This document shows, one piece after another, positions 19,901 to 29,304 of a DNA stretch of 33,770 bases. Position numbers and translations under genes: made by a program. The stretch comes from Thermoplasmata archaeon (GTDB lineage Archaea; Thermoplasmatota; Thermoplasmata; Sysuiplasmatales; Sysuiplasmataceae). The stretch covers positions 1 to 33,770 of the forward strand of contig JAKABN010000007.1 of the NCBI GenBank assembly GCA_021796895.1, in the 5' to 3' direction. Within the stretch, counting starts at the first letter, position 1. Every line of letters starts with the position of its first letter. The notes below the pieces were generated by a model, which did not search any database, was not told the DNA's origin, and saw only the letters and a list, made by a program, of their open reading frames with translations.

Positions 19901-20485
19901 ATGTCTCAGAAGAAGAAGAGGAAATTTCCGGTAGGGATAGGCGACGCTTTGCTGAGTGAGGAAAGACTCAGCCTGCTTCAGCCTGCTGCGGTGATGAACT
20001 TCTTTGGCATCAGGAAGGGAAGCGTACTGCTGGACGTGGGATGCGGCCCGGGTGCCTTCCTGAGCGCCGCCTCGGAAAAGGTCGGCGAGGAAGGAAAGGT
20101 AATCGCGGTTGACATACAGGAGCAGTTCATCAGCATGGCAAAGTCAGTTGCGGAGAGCAAAGGCCTGCGAAACGTGAAGTTTGTACTGTCTGAAGAGCGC
20201 AAGATACCTCTGAGCAGCGGCACAGCCGATGTTGCCCTGATGGTCACGAGCCTTCATGAACTCGAAGGTGATGCGACGCTGAAGGAGGTGCGCCGGATTC
20301 TCAGGAAAGACGGCGTGCTTGGCGCAGTAGAATGGGAGAAAGAGAAAACTCCTATCGGCCCTCCGCTCTCCGAGAGACTGTCACAGGAAGAGGCGGAAGA
20401 GCTGATTGGCGGTGCGGGTTTCGCCATTGAAAAGATTTTCCGGGCAGCGGAGTTCCATTACGGCATATTCGCTAGAAAAATCTGA
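19901..20485 (+). CDS. Class I SAM-dependent methyltransferase
   Basis: ATG 19901 after GGAGG; MSQKKKRKFPVGIGDALLSEERLSLLQPA...GSVLLDVGCGPGAFLSAASEKVGEEGKVIAVDI. Confidence 0.85.
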   Translation: MSQKKKRKFPVGIGDALLSEERLSLLQPAAVMNFFGIRKGSVLLDVGCGPGAFLSAASEKVGEEGKVIAVDIQEQFISMAKSVAESKGLRNVKFVLSEERKIPLSSGTADVALMVTSLHELEGDATLKEVRRILRKDGVLGAVEWEKEKTPIGPPLSERLSQEEAEELIGGAGFAIEKIFRAAEFHYGIFARKI

Positions 20486-20701
20486 CATGGTTCAGAGACA
20501 CGGAGGACACGGCGCATGAAAAAGAATTGCCCTCCTCCGGTTTCAGCAGACGCGCCGGTCACTCCCGCACAGATATGACACGAATCCTGCTTCTTCAGAA
20601 GTCAATGCTGGCTTCCGGCCGCCCTGTCACTGAAAAGAAGGACAACGTTTGGCCGTATCCATTCATAAGTGTTATATTGTGCCGAATGTTGCGAGTCGTG
20701 C

Positions 20702-20869
20702 ATGAAGGATGAAGGTCTTCTGCCCGCCTCCGCAGCATTTGCCGCGCTGAGTCTGCTGGACGGTATATGGACAGCAATAGCAGTGCTGCTCCTGCTGCTC
20801 ATACTGATCATATGGCGCAGAAGAAACAGAAGGAAAAACAAGGGAAATTCTGTCTATCTTTTCCATTGA
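20702..20869 (+). CDS. Candidate small single-TM protein (55 aa)
   Basis: MKDEGLLPASAAFAALSLLDGIWTAIAVLLLLLILIIWRRRNRRKNKGNSVYLFH: one hydrophobic helix plus a basic tail. Confidence 0.35.
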   Translation: MKDEGLLPASAAFAALSLLDGIWTAIAVLLLLLILIIWRRRNRRKNKGNSVYLFH

Positions 20870-20877
20870 AAATACAC

Positions 20878-21672
20878 TCAGGCAAGTCCGGGCCTGCCAA
20901 TGAAATACTCAGTCCTGTAGACCAGCTCCACCAGCCCGTTCTTCTGGAAACGATCGAAGAGAGTACGCGCATCCGACAGCAGCGGACCGTAATCCGGAGA
21001 ACCGCGCACCGGAAGATATGACGATGACCTGAGCCTTCCCATCAGGCCGTCAAAGTCGAGGGTCTGCGAATTTGGCACCTCGCCGCAAGTGAATGGAAGA
21101 TTGCCGAAGAATTTTCCAATGACGCTTCTTTCCGAGCTCATCTGCGGCGCGCTTCCGGTTCCGTATTTTTTGAGCAGTTTGCCATACTCCGTCATGAATG
21201 GACTTGCATTGCCTGCTCTCGTATTCCAGACAATGAATACTTTTCCGTGGGGATGAAGCACCCTGAGGAATTCCGCCCGGACAGCCCCGGTGTCAAACCA
21301 GTGAAATGCCTGTCCTGCGGAAATAATATCAACGGAGCCGTCATGGAGCGCGGTCTGTTCCGCCGTCGCGCGTATGAAATGGCAGTTGCTCCTTCCGCCG
21401 AGTTCTCCTATGCAGGCATGAAGCATTTCGGAGTTGGGCTCTATGCAATACACGGTCGCACCTGTGTCTGCAAAAAGGGCGGACAGTTTACCCGTGCCGG
21501 CACCGACATCGGCGACTGATTCACCCGAATCGAAATATCCTTCCCCGGTTAACACATCCATGAGGGCGCGGGGATAAGACGGTCTGTGGAGAGCATAGTC
21601 CTCCACCCTGTTGGAGAACTTGAGTTTGCTGTCCACAGGCTGCACCTGTTGTTCTCTCTGCTTCTCAGACAT
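20878..21672 (-). CDS. Class I SAM-dependent methyltransferase, last gene of the SUF/JAMM run
   Basis: Start taken as ATG 21672 (MSEKQREQQVQPVDSKLKFSNRVEDYALHRPSYP); VADVGAGTGKLSALFADTGATVYCIEPN; AGQAFHWFD. Overlaps the JAMM gene by 8 nt. Confidence 0.85.
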   Translation of the reverse strand: MSEKQREQQVQPVDSKLKFSNRVEDYALHRPSYPRALMDVLTGEGYFDSGESVADVGAGTGKLSALFADTGATVYCIEPNSEMLHACIGELGGRSNCHFIRATAEQTALHDGSVDIISAGQAFHWFDTGAVRAEFLRVLHPHGKVFIVWNTRAGNASPFMTEYGKLLKKYGTGSAPQMSSERSVIGKFFGNLPFTCGEVPNSQTLDFDGLMGRLRSSSYLPVRGSPDYGPLLSDARTLFDRFQKNGLVELVYRTEYFIGRPGLA

Positions 21673-22087
21673 AAAGCAGCTCCTCCATGACAAAACGCGA
21701 TCTGTCATCCGCGAGTCTCCAGGAACGCATGCCGGCATTCTTGCCTGAGACCACACTGATGATAAGATAGGAGTAACCTGGCCATGCGTTCTGTCTGTCA
21801 AATTCAGACGGGACAGAAGGGTGATCCGGATGGGAATGATAATAGCCCAGCACCCTGAAACCGCCGGATGCGGATTCCTTTTCGCATTTCATGATTTCGA
21901 GAGGATCTATGACATATCTGTTCTCCCTGGATTCCGTCGCGGAATTCTTTGCCCTGCGCGATTCCGTGACCACGGAGTCGCTGCCTTTCCCGCCGACGAG
22001 GAAGCCGCAGCATTCTTCCGGGAATGTTTCCGATGCGTGCGTGATTATTGACTGGACGACATTGCTCCGCAGGTAAAGTGTCACCAT
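21665..22087 (-). CDS. JAMM/MPN metalloprotease (Mec/CysO-cysteine peptidase-like)
   Basis: 140 aa; JAMM signature: PEECCGFLVGG then GYYHSHPDHPSVPSEFDRQNAWPGYSYLI (E...HxHP...S..D). Confidence 0.9.
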   Translation of the reverse strand: MVTLYLRSNVVQSIITHASETFPEECCGFLVGGKGSDSVVTESRRAKNSATESRENRYVIDPLEIMKCEKESASGGFRVLGYYHSHPDHPSVPSEFDRQNAWPGYSYLIISVVSGKNAGMRSWRLADDRSRFVMEELLYV

Positions 22088-22123
22088 ATCACCTTCAACC
22101 GGTGCCGGGAAGACAGAGCAGTT

Positions 22124-23374
22124 TCAGGCAAACACCTTTCTGACGACGCCGAGCGCCCTGACCAGCGCATCGATATCCTGCTTCCCGTTGTATATCTGGA
22201 ACGATGCCCTGGATGCCGACGGTATACCGAGTCTGTCCATGAGCGGTTGCGCACAGTGATGTCCGGACCTGATTGCAACTCCCTCCCTTCCGAGAATTTC
22301 TGCCGTGTCATGACCGTGAACCCCCTTAAGATTGAAGGAGATGACACCGCTCCTCTCCTCAGCGTCCTTCGGACCGTAAATCTCTATGTCTTCGTTTTCC
22401 ATCAGGCGGTTCATGGCGTACGCAATTATCTCCCTGTCGTATCTCTCGACATTATCCATTCCAATCGAGGAGAGATAGTCTATGGCTGCGCCAAGGCCTA
22501 TTGCGCCGCTGATGTTTGGCGTGCCCGCCTCAAACCTGTACGGGGGTTCGGCCCATTTTGAGCCGTGCTGGTGCACCTCGCTGATCATCTCGCCGCCTCC
22601 GAAAGCAGGCTCCATACCGCTCAGCAGCTCACTGCGGCCGTACAGCACTCCGATGCCTGTAGGCGCGAGCATTTTGTGCCCCGACAGCGCGAAGAAGTCG
22701 CACTCACTCGCCTTCACATCGACGGGAATATGGGGCGCGGACTGGGCTCCGTCGACTATGAATATGGACGAATGTTCATGGGCAATCCTTCCCATCTCCC
22801 TGATCGGATTTACGGTGCCGAGCACGTTCGATGCATGGGCCACCGTCACTATTTTCGTCCTTTCGTTGATCTTGCTCTCGAAATCCCCCATGTCGATCCG
22901 TCCCCATTCGTCTATATCGGCAAATTTTACTGTCACACCCTTCCTGGAAAGCATCTGCCATGGCACGATGTTGGAATGGTGTTCCATTACAGTGGTAAGC
23001 ACTTCGTCCCCGCGCTTCAGTTTCCATGTTCCGAGACTCAATGCAAGCACGTTCAGCGCCTCTGTAGAGCCGCGAAGGAAGACAATCTCCGACGGCGACC
23101 GGGCACCGATGAAGCGGGCGGCCTTGCCCCTTGCTTCCTCGTACCGCTCCGTTGCTTCCTCGCTCAGCGGGTATATGCCTCTGTGGACATTGGCGTTGCA
23201 GCGCCTCTCAAACTCATCCACAGCATTGATCACAAAGGCAGGTTTCTGGCTCGTTGCTGCGCTGTCGAGATAGACAAGCGACTCCCTTCCCTTCTCCGAG
23301 AACATGGGAAAATCGCCCTTCAGCGGCGAAATGTCTCCAAGTCGGTCAAGGGTTCGCATGGAAGCTCCACTCAC
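22124..23374 (-). CDS. sufS: Cysteine desulfurase SufS
   Basis: 416 aa; YLDSAATSQKP, FLRGSTEALNVLA, ALSGHKMLAPTGIGVLYG (PLP Lys), VAIRSGHHCAQPLM (active Cys). Confidence 0.93.
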   Translation of the reverse strand: MSGASMRTLDRLGDISPLKGDFPMFSEKGRESLVYLDSAATSQKPAFVINAVDEFERRCNANVHRGIYPLSEEATERYEEARGKAARFIGARSPSEIVFLRGSTEALNVLALSLGTWKLKRGDEVLTTVMEHHSNIVPWQMLSRKGVTVKFADIDEWGRIDMGDFESKINERTKIVTVAHASNVLGTVNPIREMGRIAHEHSSIFIVDGAQSAPHIPVDVKASECDFFALSGHKMLAPTGIGVLYGRSELLSGMEPAFGGGEMISEVHQHGSKWAEPPYRFEAGTPNISGAIGLGAAIDYLSSIGMDNVERYDREIIAYAMNRLMENEDIEIYGPKDAEERSGVISFNLKGVHGHDTAEILGREGVAIRSGHHCAQPLMDRLGIPSASRASFQIYNGKQDIDALVRALGVVRKVFA

Positions 23375-23682
23375 AGTTCCACAAGTATATCGTCCCCCTC
23401 CACTTTAAGCTCGTACTTCTGCAGATTTTCAGTTGCAGGGGGATTCTCCACTTCGCCGGTTTCGACATTGAATCTGGACAGGTGAAGAGGGCAGACAATC
23501 GTCCTTCCCATGAGAATGCCTCTGGAGAGGTCTGCATCCTCGTGGGTGCACGTCGCGTCCAGCGCGCTGTAATTCTCGCCGAGCCTGACAACCATGATAC
23601 TGCGGCCATCAAGCTCAATCTTCTTTATGCTGCGTCCTATAAAATCGGATCGCGATGCAACTCTTGTGAACGGCAATGACAC
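23371..23682 (-). CDS. Rieske-type [2Fe-2S] ferredoxin
   Basis: 103 aa; CTHEDADLSRG and CPLHLSRFNVETGE (CxH...CxxH). Confidence 0.9.
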   Translation of the reverse strand: MSLPFTRVASRSDFIGRSIKKIELDGRSIMVVRLGENYSALDATCTHEDADLSRGILMGRTIVCPLHLSRFNVETGEVENPPATENLQKYELKVEGDDILVEL

Positions 23683-25113
23683 TCACCTGTACTTGTAGTG
23701 CCCTTCGAAAATGCTCTCTCCGGGCTCCTTGATCTGATCCTTCACATACTTCTCGAATTCGATTTCGTCGAGATGTCTGGATGCTCTGAGCGACACGACG
23801 TTGTTCCACTTGTCCTCTATCTGGAACCGCAGTTTGTCGCGCACCGTATCCAGGGGAACCCTTGATATCACAGGATCGAAGAAACCGAGTACGAGCATTT
23901 TTTCCGCCTCGTCTCGGTCGAGCCCCCTGGACTGGACATAGTACAGCTGCTGATCATCCAGCTGGGAGACGGATGCCGAATGCGTCGCCTTGACACCGTT
24001 CGTCAGTATTTCCAGTCCAGGTATGGCATCGCACCGGGCATCCTTGCTCATGAGCATGCCGTGCTCGGCAAGATAGGAATTCGTATTGGCCGCATTTTCA
24101 CCGATCCTTATCATTCCGCGGAGAAGGGCTCTGGAATGTCCCTTCAGCACGCTTCTGACCGTAATACGGCCGTTAGTTGACTCTGCATCATGATGCAGAT
24201 CGGTCACGACGTCGAACCTCTGCTTTCCGTTGCCGAACAGTATCTCGTAATCGTCCGTGGACGCGCCGCGACCGACAAATCTTGTGTCAGCGCGTGATCT
24301 CGTCACATCGGAGCCCATCATGCTGGAAACCCAGTGCATCCTGCTGTCCCCTGAGGCAAGACACCTCTTGCTTGAAAGATACACTGCGGCGGACGAAAGG
24401 TTCTCAAGTGATGCATGATGCAGTTCGGCATTTCTGCCGAGCAGCACATCAGTCACACCGGAGAATAGCGACTTCTCGGTGAAATTTTCAGGAGAGAGTA
24501 TTTCCTCGATGACAGTGGCTGCGCTGTTATCGCCCAGCTGCACGATGTTCTGGCTGAATCTCGCTGCACCCGGCACATCCTCGATGTCCAGAATGTGTAC
24601 GGGGCTTTCGAGAGCAATACCGTCGGGGACGCGCAGAAAATATCCCGTGGAGAACATTGCGCTGTTGAGTGCAACGTAGACGTCATCCTTGGGACGCAAT
24701 CCCTTCCTGTCGAATGCATCCTTCAGCATGTCTCCGTGTTTTGAGACCGCATCACGCATCTCCTCGAAAATAGCACCCTTAGGCAGGTTGGACGCCATGT
24801 GGAATGCTCCTCCTGACTGAAGCATGAAAGTACCGCTGCTGACGAGATCGGCAAGTTCTTCAGGAACGTTATCTTTCCTGGCAGGCGGTTCGGCGACCGC
24901 CGCATCCGGTGCGTCGAACCTCGCGAGTGTTTCATATTTCACATACAGCGGATTCGGTTCCACTCTGGCAGACCTGAACACCTGCAGGGCGCGTCGCCTG
25001 TATTCCTTCAGCCACGCAGGCTCGTCGCCGATCTCAGGAATATCGGACCCGGCCGGTTTGAGAATGTCGTGCACAGTCAATGCCATAACAGAGCACCGTC
25101 GATCCTGATTCAC
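23683..25113 (-). CDS. sufD: Fe-S cluster assembly protein SufD
   Basis: 476 aa, SufBD family; [83 protein letters not shown] 25113 overlaps the sufB stop; ATG 25086 is an alternative start. Confidence 0.92.
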   Translation of the reverse strand: MNQDRRCSVMALTVHDILKPAGSDIPEIGDEPAWLKEYRRRALQVFRSARVEPNPLYVKYETLARFDAPDAAVAEPPARKDNVPEELADLVSSGTFMLQSGGAFHMASNLPKGAIFEEMRDAVSKHGDMLKDAFDRKGLRPKDDVYVALNSAMFSTGYFLRVPDGIALESPVHILDIEDVPGAARFSQNIVQLGDNSAATVIEEILSPENFTEKSLFSGVTDVLLGRNAELHHASLENLSSAAVYLSSKRCLASGDSRMHWVSSMMGSDVTRSRADTRFVGRGASTDDYEILFGNGKQRFDVVTDLHHDAESTNGRITVRSVLKGHSRALLRGMIRIGENAANTNSYLAEHGMLMSKDARCDAIPGLEILTNGVKATHSASVSQLDDQQLYYVQSRGLDRDEAEKMLVLGFFDPVISRVPLDTVRDKLRFQIEDKWNNVVSLRASRHLDEIEFEKYVKDQIKEPGESIFEGHYKYR

Positions 25114-26513
25114 CCTACGGAGCCTGTCATCTCGAGCTGTATCAGCCTGTTCAGCTCGACCGCATACTCCATGGGCAGTTCCTTCGAGAAGACGTCAAGG
25201 AAACCCATGACGATCATGTTGAGTGCGTCTGCCTCACTGAGTCCCCTGGACATCAGGTAGAACAGCTGTTCTTCGCTTATCTTCCCGACCGTCGCCTCGT
25301 GTGTCGTCGATGCCGTTTCCTCATTAATCTCGTTGTACGGGTAGGTGTCCGTTCTGGATTTCTCATCCAGCAGAAGCGCGTCGCATCTGACGCTGCTCTT
25401 CGCTGAAGTTGCACCTTTCTCTATGTGCAGGAGGCCGCGGTATGTTGTTCTTCCGCCGTCCTTGCTCACGCTCTTGGATGTTATCCTGGATGTCGTATCG
25501 GGTGCGAAATGCAGTATCTTTGCGCCGGCATCCTGGTGCTGTTCCCTGCCCGCAAAGGCCACGGAAATGACCTCGCCCTTTGCTCTGGGGCCGAGCAGGT
25601 ACACGGACGGATATTTCATAGTCAGCTTTGATCCGATGTTTCCGTCTATCCATTCCACAGTCGCGTCCTCGTGCGCGAATGCCCTCTTGGTGACAAGGTT
25701 GTAGACATTGTTGGACCAGTTCTGTATAGTGGTATAACGGACATATGCGCCCTTCTTCGCAAGTATTTCCACCACTGCGGAATGCAGCGAGTCCTTGGAA
25801 TAGGTTGGTGCGGTGCAGCCTTCGATGTAGTGTATGCGACTCCTCTCTTCTGCTATTATCAGCGTTCTCTCGAACTGACCGACGCTTCTTGCATTGATCC
25901 TGAAATATGCCTGCAGCGGTATGTCAACCTCTACGCCTTCCGGTACATAGATGAAACTGCCGCCGCTCCAGACTGCGCTGTTGAGTGCGGCAAATTTGTT
26001 GTCTTCCGGCGGTATCACCGTGCCGAAGTATTCCTTGAATATTTCCGGATGTTCTTTCAGGCCCTCGTCCGTGCCCATGAATATAACGCCTTTCTTGCTC
26101 AGGTCTTCGCGTATCTTGTGATAGACGACCTCGCTGTCGTACTGGGCCCCGACGCCGCCGAGAAACTTCTTTTCCGCCTCCGGTATGCCGAGCTTGTCGA
26201 ATGTTCTCTTTACATAATCAGGAACATCGTCCCAGCTGTCGCTGTTCTTGCCGGAGGGGGCCATGTAGTAGTATATGCTGTCGAAGTCTATCTCGGCGAG
26301 ATCCTTGCCCCAGGCGGGAAGAGGCTTGCGGTTGAACAAATCCAGCGAGCGGAGTCTGAAGTCCAGCATCCACTGGGGTTCGTTCTTGTGTTTCGATATG
26401 GCTTCAACTACCTCTCTGCTCAGACCCCTCTTGGTCTGGAAGACGTACTTCGCGTCTTCGTCGTAGAATCCATACTTGCTGTAGTCACGATCCATCGTCT
26501 GTTCGTTTACCAA
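25110..26513 (-). CDS. sufB: Fe-S cluster assembly protein SufB
   Basis: 467 aa; [108 protein letters not shown]. Confidence 0.95.
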   Translation of the reverse strand: MVNEQTMDRDYSKYGFYDEDAKYVFQTKRGLSREVVEAISKHKNEPQWMLDFRLRSLDLFNRKPLPAWGKDLAEIDFDSIYYYMAPSGKNSDSWDDVPDYVKRTFDKLGIPEAEKKFLGGVGAQYDSEVVYHKIREDLSKKGVIFMGTDEGLKEHPEIFKEYFGTVIPPEDNKFAALNSAVWSGGSFIYVPEGVEVDIPLQAYFRINARSVGQFERTLIIAEERSRIHYIEGCTAPTYSKDSLHSAVVEILAKKGAYVRYTTIQNWSNNVYNLVTKRAFAHEDATVEWIDGNIGSKLTMKYPSVYLLGPRAKGEVISVAFAGREQHQDAGAKILHFAPDTTSRITSKSVSKDGGRTTYRGLLHIEKGATSAKSSVRCDALLLDEKSRTDTYPYNEINEETASTTHEATVGKISEEQLFYLMSRGLSEADALNMIVMGFLDVFSKELPMEYAVELNRLIQLEMTGSVG

Positions 26514-26557
26514 TTAATCACTTCCGTTGTTTCACCATTTATGTTGATAGTCATGGG

Positions 26558-27988
26558 TCAGTACCTCGGCATGGACGAATCCACTTTTTCAGCCCATGCG
26601 TTGATGCCTCCCTTCAGATTCCTGACCTTTCTGAAACCGATGTCCTTCAGGAAATTCATTACGTAGGCGCTGCGCTGCCCCGACTTACAGTAGAGGATTA
26701 TGTCGTCTGCTGTGTTGAGTTCGCTCACCCTGGCAGGCACATCGTTCATGGGAATGAGTTTGGCGCCTTTTATGCGGCAAATCTCCCACTCCTGCGGCTC
26801 CCTCACGTCCACGAGCACCAGAGACTCGCCGGCGTCGAATTTTCTGTTCAGTTCCTCGACAGTAATCACATCCCCTTCGGCCTCGGCGTTGTGTGTTATG
26901 CCGCAGAACTGTTCGTAATCTATGAGCTCTTTGACCGTAGGATTGGTTCCGCAGACAGGGCACTCCGGATTCTTCCTGAGTTTCAGCTCCTTGAAACGCA
27001 TGCGCATCGCATCGAACAGGAGCAGTCTTCCAATCAGCGGTTCTCCCTGACCGAGTATCAGTTTTATTGTTTCCATCGCCTGAAGCGTCCCGACTGTTCC
27101 GGGCAGAACGCCCACGACTCCTCCTTCCGCGCAGGAAGGAACGAGTCCTGGGGGAGGCGGATTCTCATACAGGCACCTGTAGCACGGGCCCTTCCCTGCA
27201 TCAAACACGGATACCTGTCCCTCGAATCTGTATATCGAACCATAGACGTTTGGTTTGCCCAGTATGACGCATGCGTCGTTGACCAGGTAACGCGTGGGAA
27301 AATTGTCCGTGCCGTCGATGACCACATCGTAATTGCGTATGATGTCCAGTGCATTCTCCGACGTGATCTGAGCTTCGTGTTTGACCACGTTGATGTGCGG
27401 ATTTATACCCTTTATCTTCTCTTCCGCCGAATCGATTTTCTTCCTTCCCACATCCTTCTGCGTGTGTATGATCTGCCTCTGAAGATTGCTGAAGTCAACG
27501 GTATCAAAATCGACGATACCGATTGTTCCCACGCCTGCGGCTGCCAGATAAAGCAGCAGCGGCGAGCCGAGACCGCCTGCACCGATGACGAGGACGCGGG
27601 AATTTCTCAGCTTGAGCTGTCCCTCCAGACCTACCTCGGGGAGAAGCAGGTGCCTGCTGTATCTCTGAATATCTTCATAGGAGAATGCCTCCTCCAGTCC
27701 TGCTGCACCGCCGGCGATGGAAGGTATGATTGCAATTACATCGCCCTCCCTCACAGGAGTCCTGCCCCGTTCCAGATAACGGATATCATCCTCGTTCAGA
27801 TACACATTGACGAAGTTTCGTATCTTCCCTCCGTCATCATACAGGTGTTTCTTCAGCTGTATGCTGGATTCTGCCAGGCTATTCAGCACTTCCTCGACCG
27901 TTTCGCCCCTGAGTTCTACCGTATCCCTGTTTCCCACATACTGCCTCAGCGGCGTAGGAATCATTACCTTAACATTTGATGCCGTCAT
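26558..27988 (-). CDS. Triple-domain fusion: CysO/MoaD-like ubiquitin-fold sulfur carrier + MoeB/ThiF-type E1 + rhodanese
   Basis: 476 aa. N-terminal ~94 aa VKVMIPTPLRQYVG...KIRNFVNVYLNEDDIRYL...VIAIIPSIAGG; E1 VLVIGAGGLGSPLLLYLAAAGVGTIGIVDFDTVDFSNLQRQIIH, CYRC/CPVC zinc cysteines, VPSCAEGGVVGVLPG; rhodanese VLVDVREPQEWEI and ILYCKSGQRSAYV. Confidence 0.93.
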   Translation of the reverse strand: MTASNVKVMIPTPLRQYVGNRDTVELRGETVEEVLNSLAESSIQLKKHLYDDGGKIRNFVNVYLNEDDIRYLERGRTPVREGDVIAIIPSIAGGAAGLEEAFSYEDIQRYSRHLLLPEVGLEGQLKLRNSRVLVIGAGGLGSPLLLYLAAAGVGTIGIVDFDTVDFSNLQRQIIHTQKDVGRKKIDSAEEKIKGINPHINVVKHEAQITSENALDIIRNYDVVIDGTDNFPTRYLVNDACVILGKPNVYGSIYRFEGQVSVFDAGKGPCYRCLYENPPPPGLVPSCAEGGVVGVLPGTVGTLQAMETIKLILGQGEPLIGRLLLFDAMRMRFKELKLRKNPECPVCGTNPTVKELIDYEQFCGITHNAEAEGDVITVEELNRKFDAGESLVLVDVREPQEWEICRIKGAKLIPMNDVPARVSELNTADDIILYCKSGQRSAYVMNFLKDIGFRKVRNLKGGINAWAEKVDSSMPRY

Positions 27989-28917
27989 AAATTATCCTCC
28001 CAGAACTTTTCGCCAAGATACCGCTGGCCGCTGTCCGGAAATACCGTCACGATGTTTCCTCTCTTTTCTCTGCTGGCAATGTCCATGCATGCCTTGAGCG
28101 CCGCGCCTGAACTCACACCGAGAAGCAGTCCCTCCGTTCTGGCTGCCCTGATTACCATCTTCTGTGCATCTTCGGTACTGACGTAGATATGCTCGTCCGC
28201 AATGGATTCATCATATATGCCGGGTCTCACCGATGCATCCATTCTCTTCAGTCCCTCGATGCCGTGCAGGGGAGAGTCTGGTTCGACAGCCACCGTCCTG
28301 ACGGATTTCTTTCGCTCCTTCAGCAGGCGGCTCACGCCTGTGAAAGTTCCGCCAGTACCCAGTCCGCTTACGAAGTAATCAATTTCTCCGTCCGTCTGTC
28401 TGAGTATCTCCTGTCCCGTGGCGCAGTAGTGCGCCTTCCAGTTGCTGTTGTTGTTATACTGGTCTGCGTAAAAATAGAGATCCGGGTGTTCATCCGCCAT
28501 CTTTCTTGCAAGCCGCTGGGAACCGTCTGTGCCTTCCATTGGGTTGCTGAGAACAATTTCGGCACCGTATGCGCGGAGTATCTCCAGCTTCTCCTTCCCT
28601 ATATTTCCCGGAACCACTATCAGCGATTTCAATCCCCTGACTGCGCAGATCATCGAATATGCTATGCCGGTGTTTCCTGAGGAAGCGTCCAGCAGCACTC
28701 TGTCCTTTGTAAGTTTTCCCGAGTCTATTGCATCGTCCACTATGCTCAGAGCGGTTCTGTCCTTTACACTTCCTCCCGGGTTGAACCACTCTGCCTTTGC
28801 GTAAAGACGAATATTCGGCATGCTCTCAGTCATTCTGTCGAGCCTCAGAAGAGGAGTATTGCCAATCCTTCCGAGTATGTTGTCGCCGTACTGCATCCTC
28901 ATTTCATCGCATATCAC
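27985..28917 (-). CDS. PLP-dependent cysteine synthase family protein (CysM/CysK-like)
   Basis: 310 aa; IGNTPLLRL, KAEWFNPGGSVKDRTALSIVDDA (PLP Lys), DASSGNTGIAYSM, SGLGTGGTFTGVSRLLKE, FPDSGQRYLGEKFW. Overlaps the fusion gene by 4 nt. Confidence 0.92.
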   Translation of the reverse strand: MICDEMRMQYGDNILGRIGNTPLLRLDRMTESMPNIRLYAKAEWFNPGGSVKDRTALSIVDDAIDSGKLTKDRVLLDASSGNTGIAYSMICAVRGLKSLIVVPGNIGKEKLEILRAYGAEIVLSNPMEGTDGSQRLARKMADEHPDLYFYADQYNNNSNWKAHYCATGQEILRQTDGEIDYFVSGLGTGGTFTGVSRLLKERKKSVRTVAVEPDSPLHGIEGLKRMDASVRPGIYDESIADEHIYVSTEDAQKMVIRAARTEGLLLGVSSGAALKACMDIASREKRGNIVTVFPDSGQRYLGEKFWEDNL

Positions 28918-29291
28918 CGAACAGCGCCTCCTGCAGTCGCCTGATGCATTGTGTTAAGTGAAAGAGTAGCACACTTCATCCTTACAGCACTGAGTGGAAT
29001 GTGCAGCATCTCCTTTATGTCGTCTGCGGTAAGCTTAGCGACTTCCGCCAGCATCATGCCCTTCACCTTTTCAGTCAGCATGGAGGCTGAAGCCTGGCTT
29101 ATGGCGCATCCCCGTCCGTCGAACTTGACATCTTCAATTATGCCGTCGTTGACCCTCAGGTATACCGTTATGTCGTCGCCGCACACGGGATTATTGCCGT
29201 GGCTGAACATGTCCGGATGCTCTATAACTCCCTTGTTCTGGGGATTCTTGTAGTGTTCGATTATTTCTTCCTGATAAATATCAAATGCCAT
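28914..29291 (-). CDS. sufU: Fe-S cluster scaffold/sulfur-transfer protein SufU/IscU-like
   Basis: Start taken as ATG 29291 (MAFDIYQEEIIEHYKNPQNKG); three conserved Cys: NPVCGDDI, GRGCAISQASASML, RMKCATLSLNTM. Confidence 0.92.
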   Translation of the reverse strand: MAFDIYQEEIIEHYKNPQNKGVIEHPDMFSHGNNPVCGDDITVYLRVNDGIIEDVKFDGRGCAISQASASMLTEKVKGMMLAEVAKLTADDIKEMLHIPLSAVRMKCATLSLNTMHQATAGGAVR

Positions 29292-29304
29292 ATTGTTGCG
29301 CCTT

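Noticed and set aside
20486-20701. Short ORFs 20527..20712 and antisense ORFs near 20600-20860
   Set aside because: No ribosome-binding or domain support; only the single-TM ORF at 20702 was kept, at low confidence.
22482-23485. Two long plus-strand ORFs (263 and 306 aa) opposite sufS
   Set aside because: Overlap each other and are antisense to sufS; no motifs.
25671-26666. 331-aa plus-strand ORF opposite sufB
   Set aside because: Antisense to sufB with no domain pattern; shadow ORF.
26891-27979. 362-aa plus-strand ORF opposite the carrier–E1–rhodanese gene
   Set aside because: Fully antisense to a clearly conserved gene; translation lacks recognisable motifs. A codon-bias shadow ORF.
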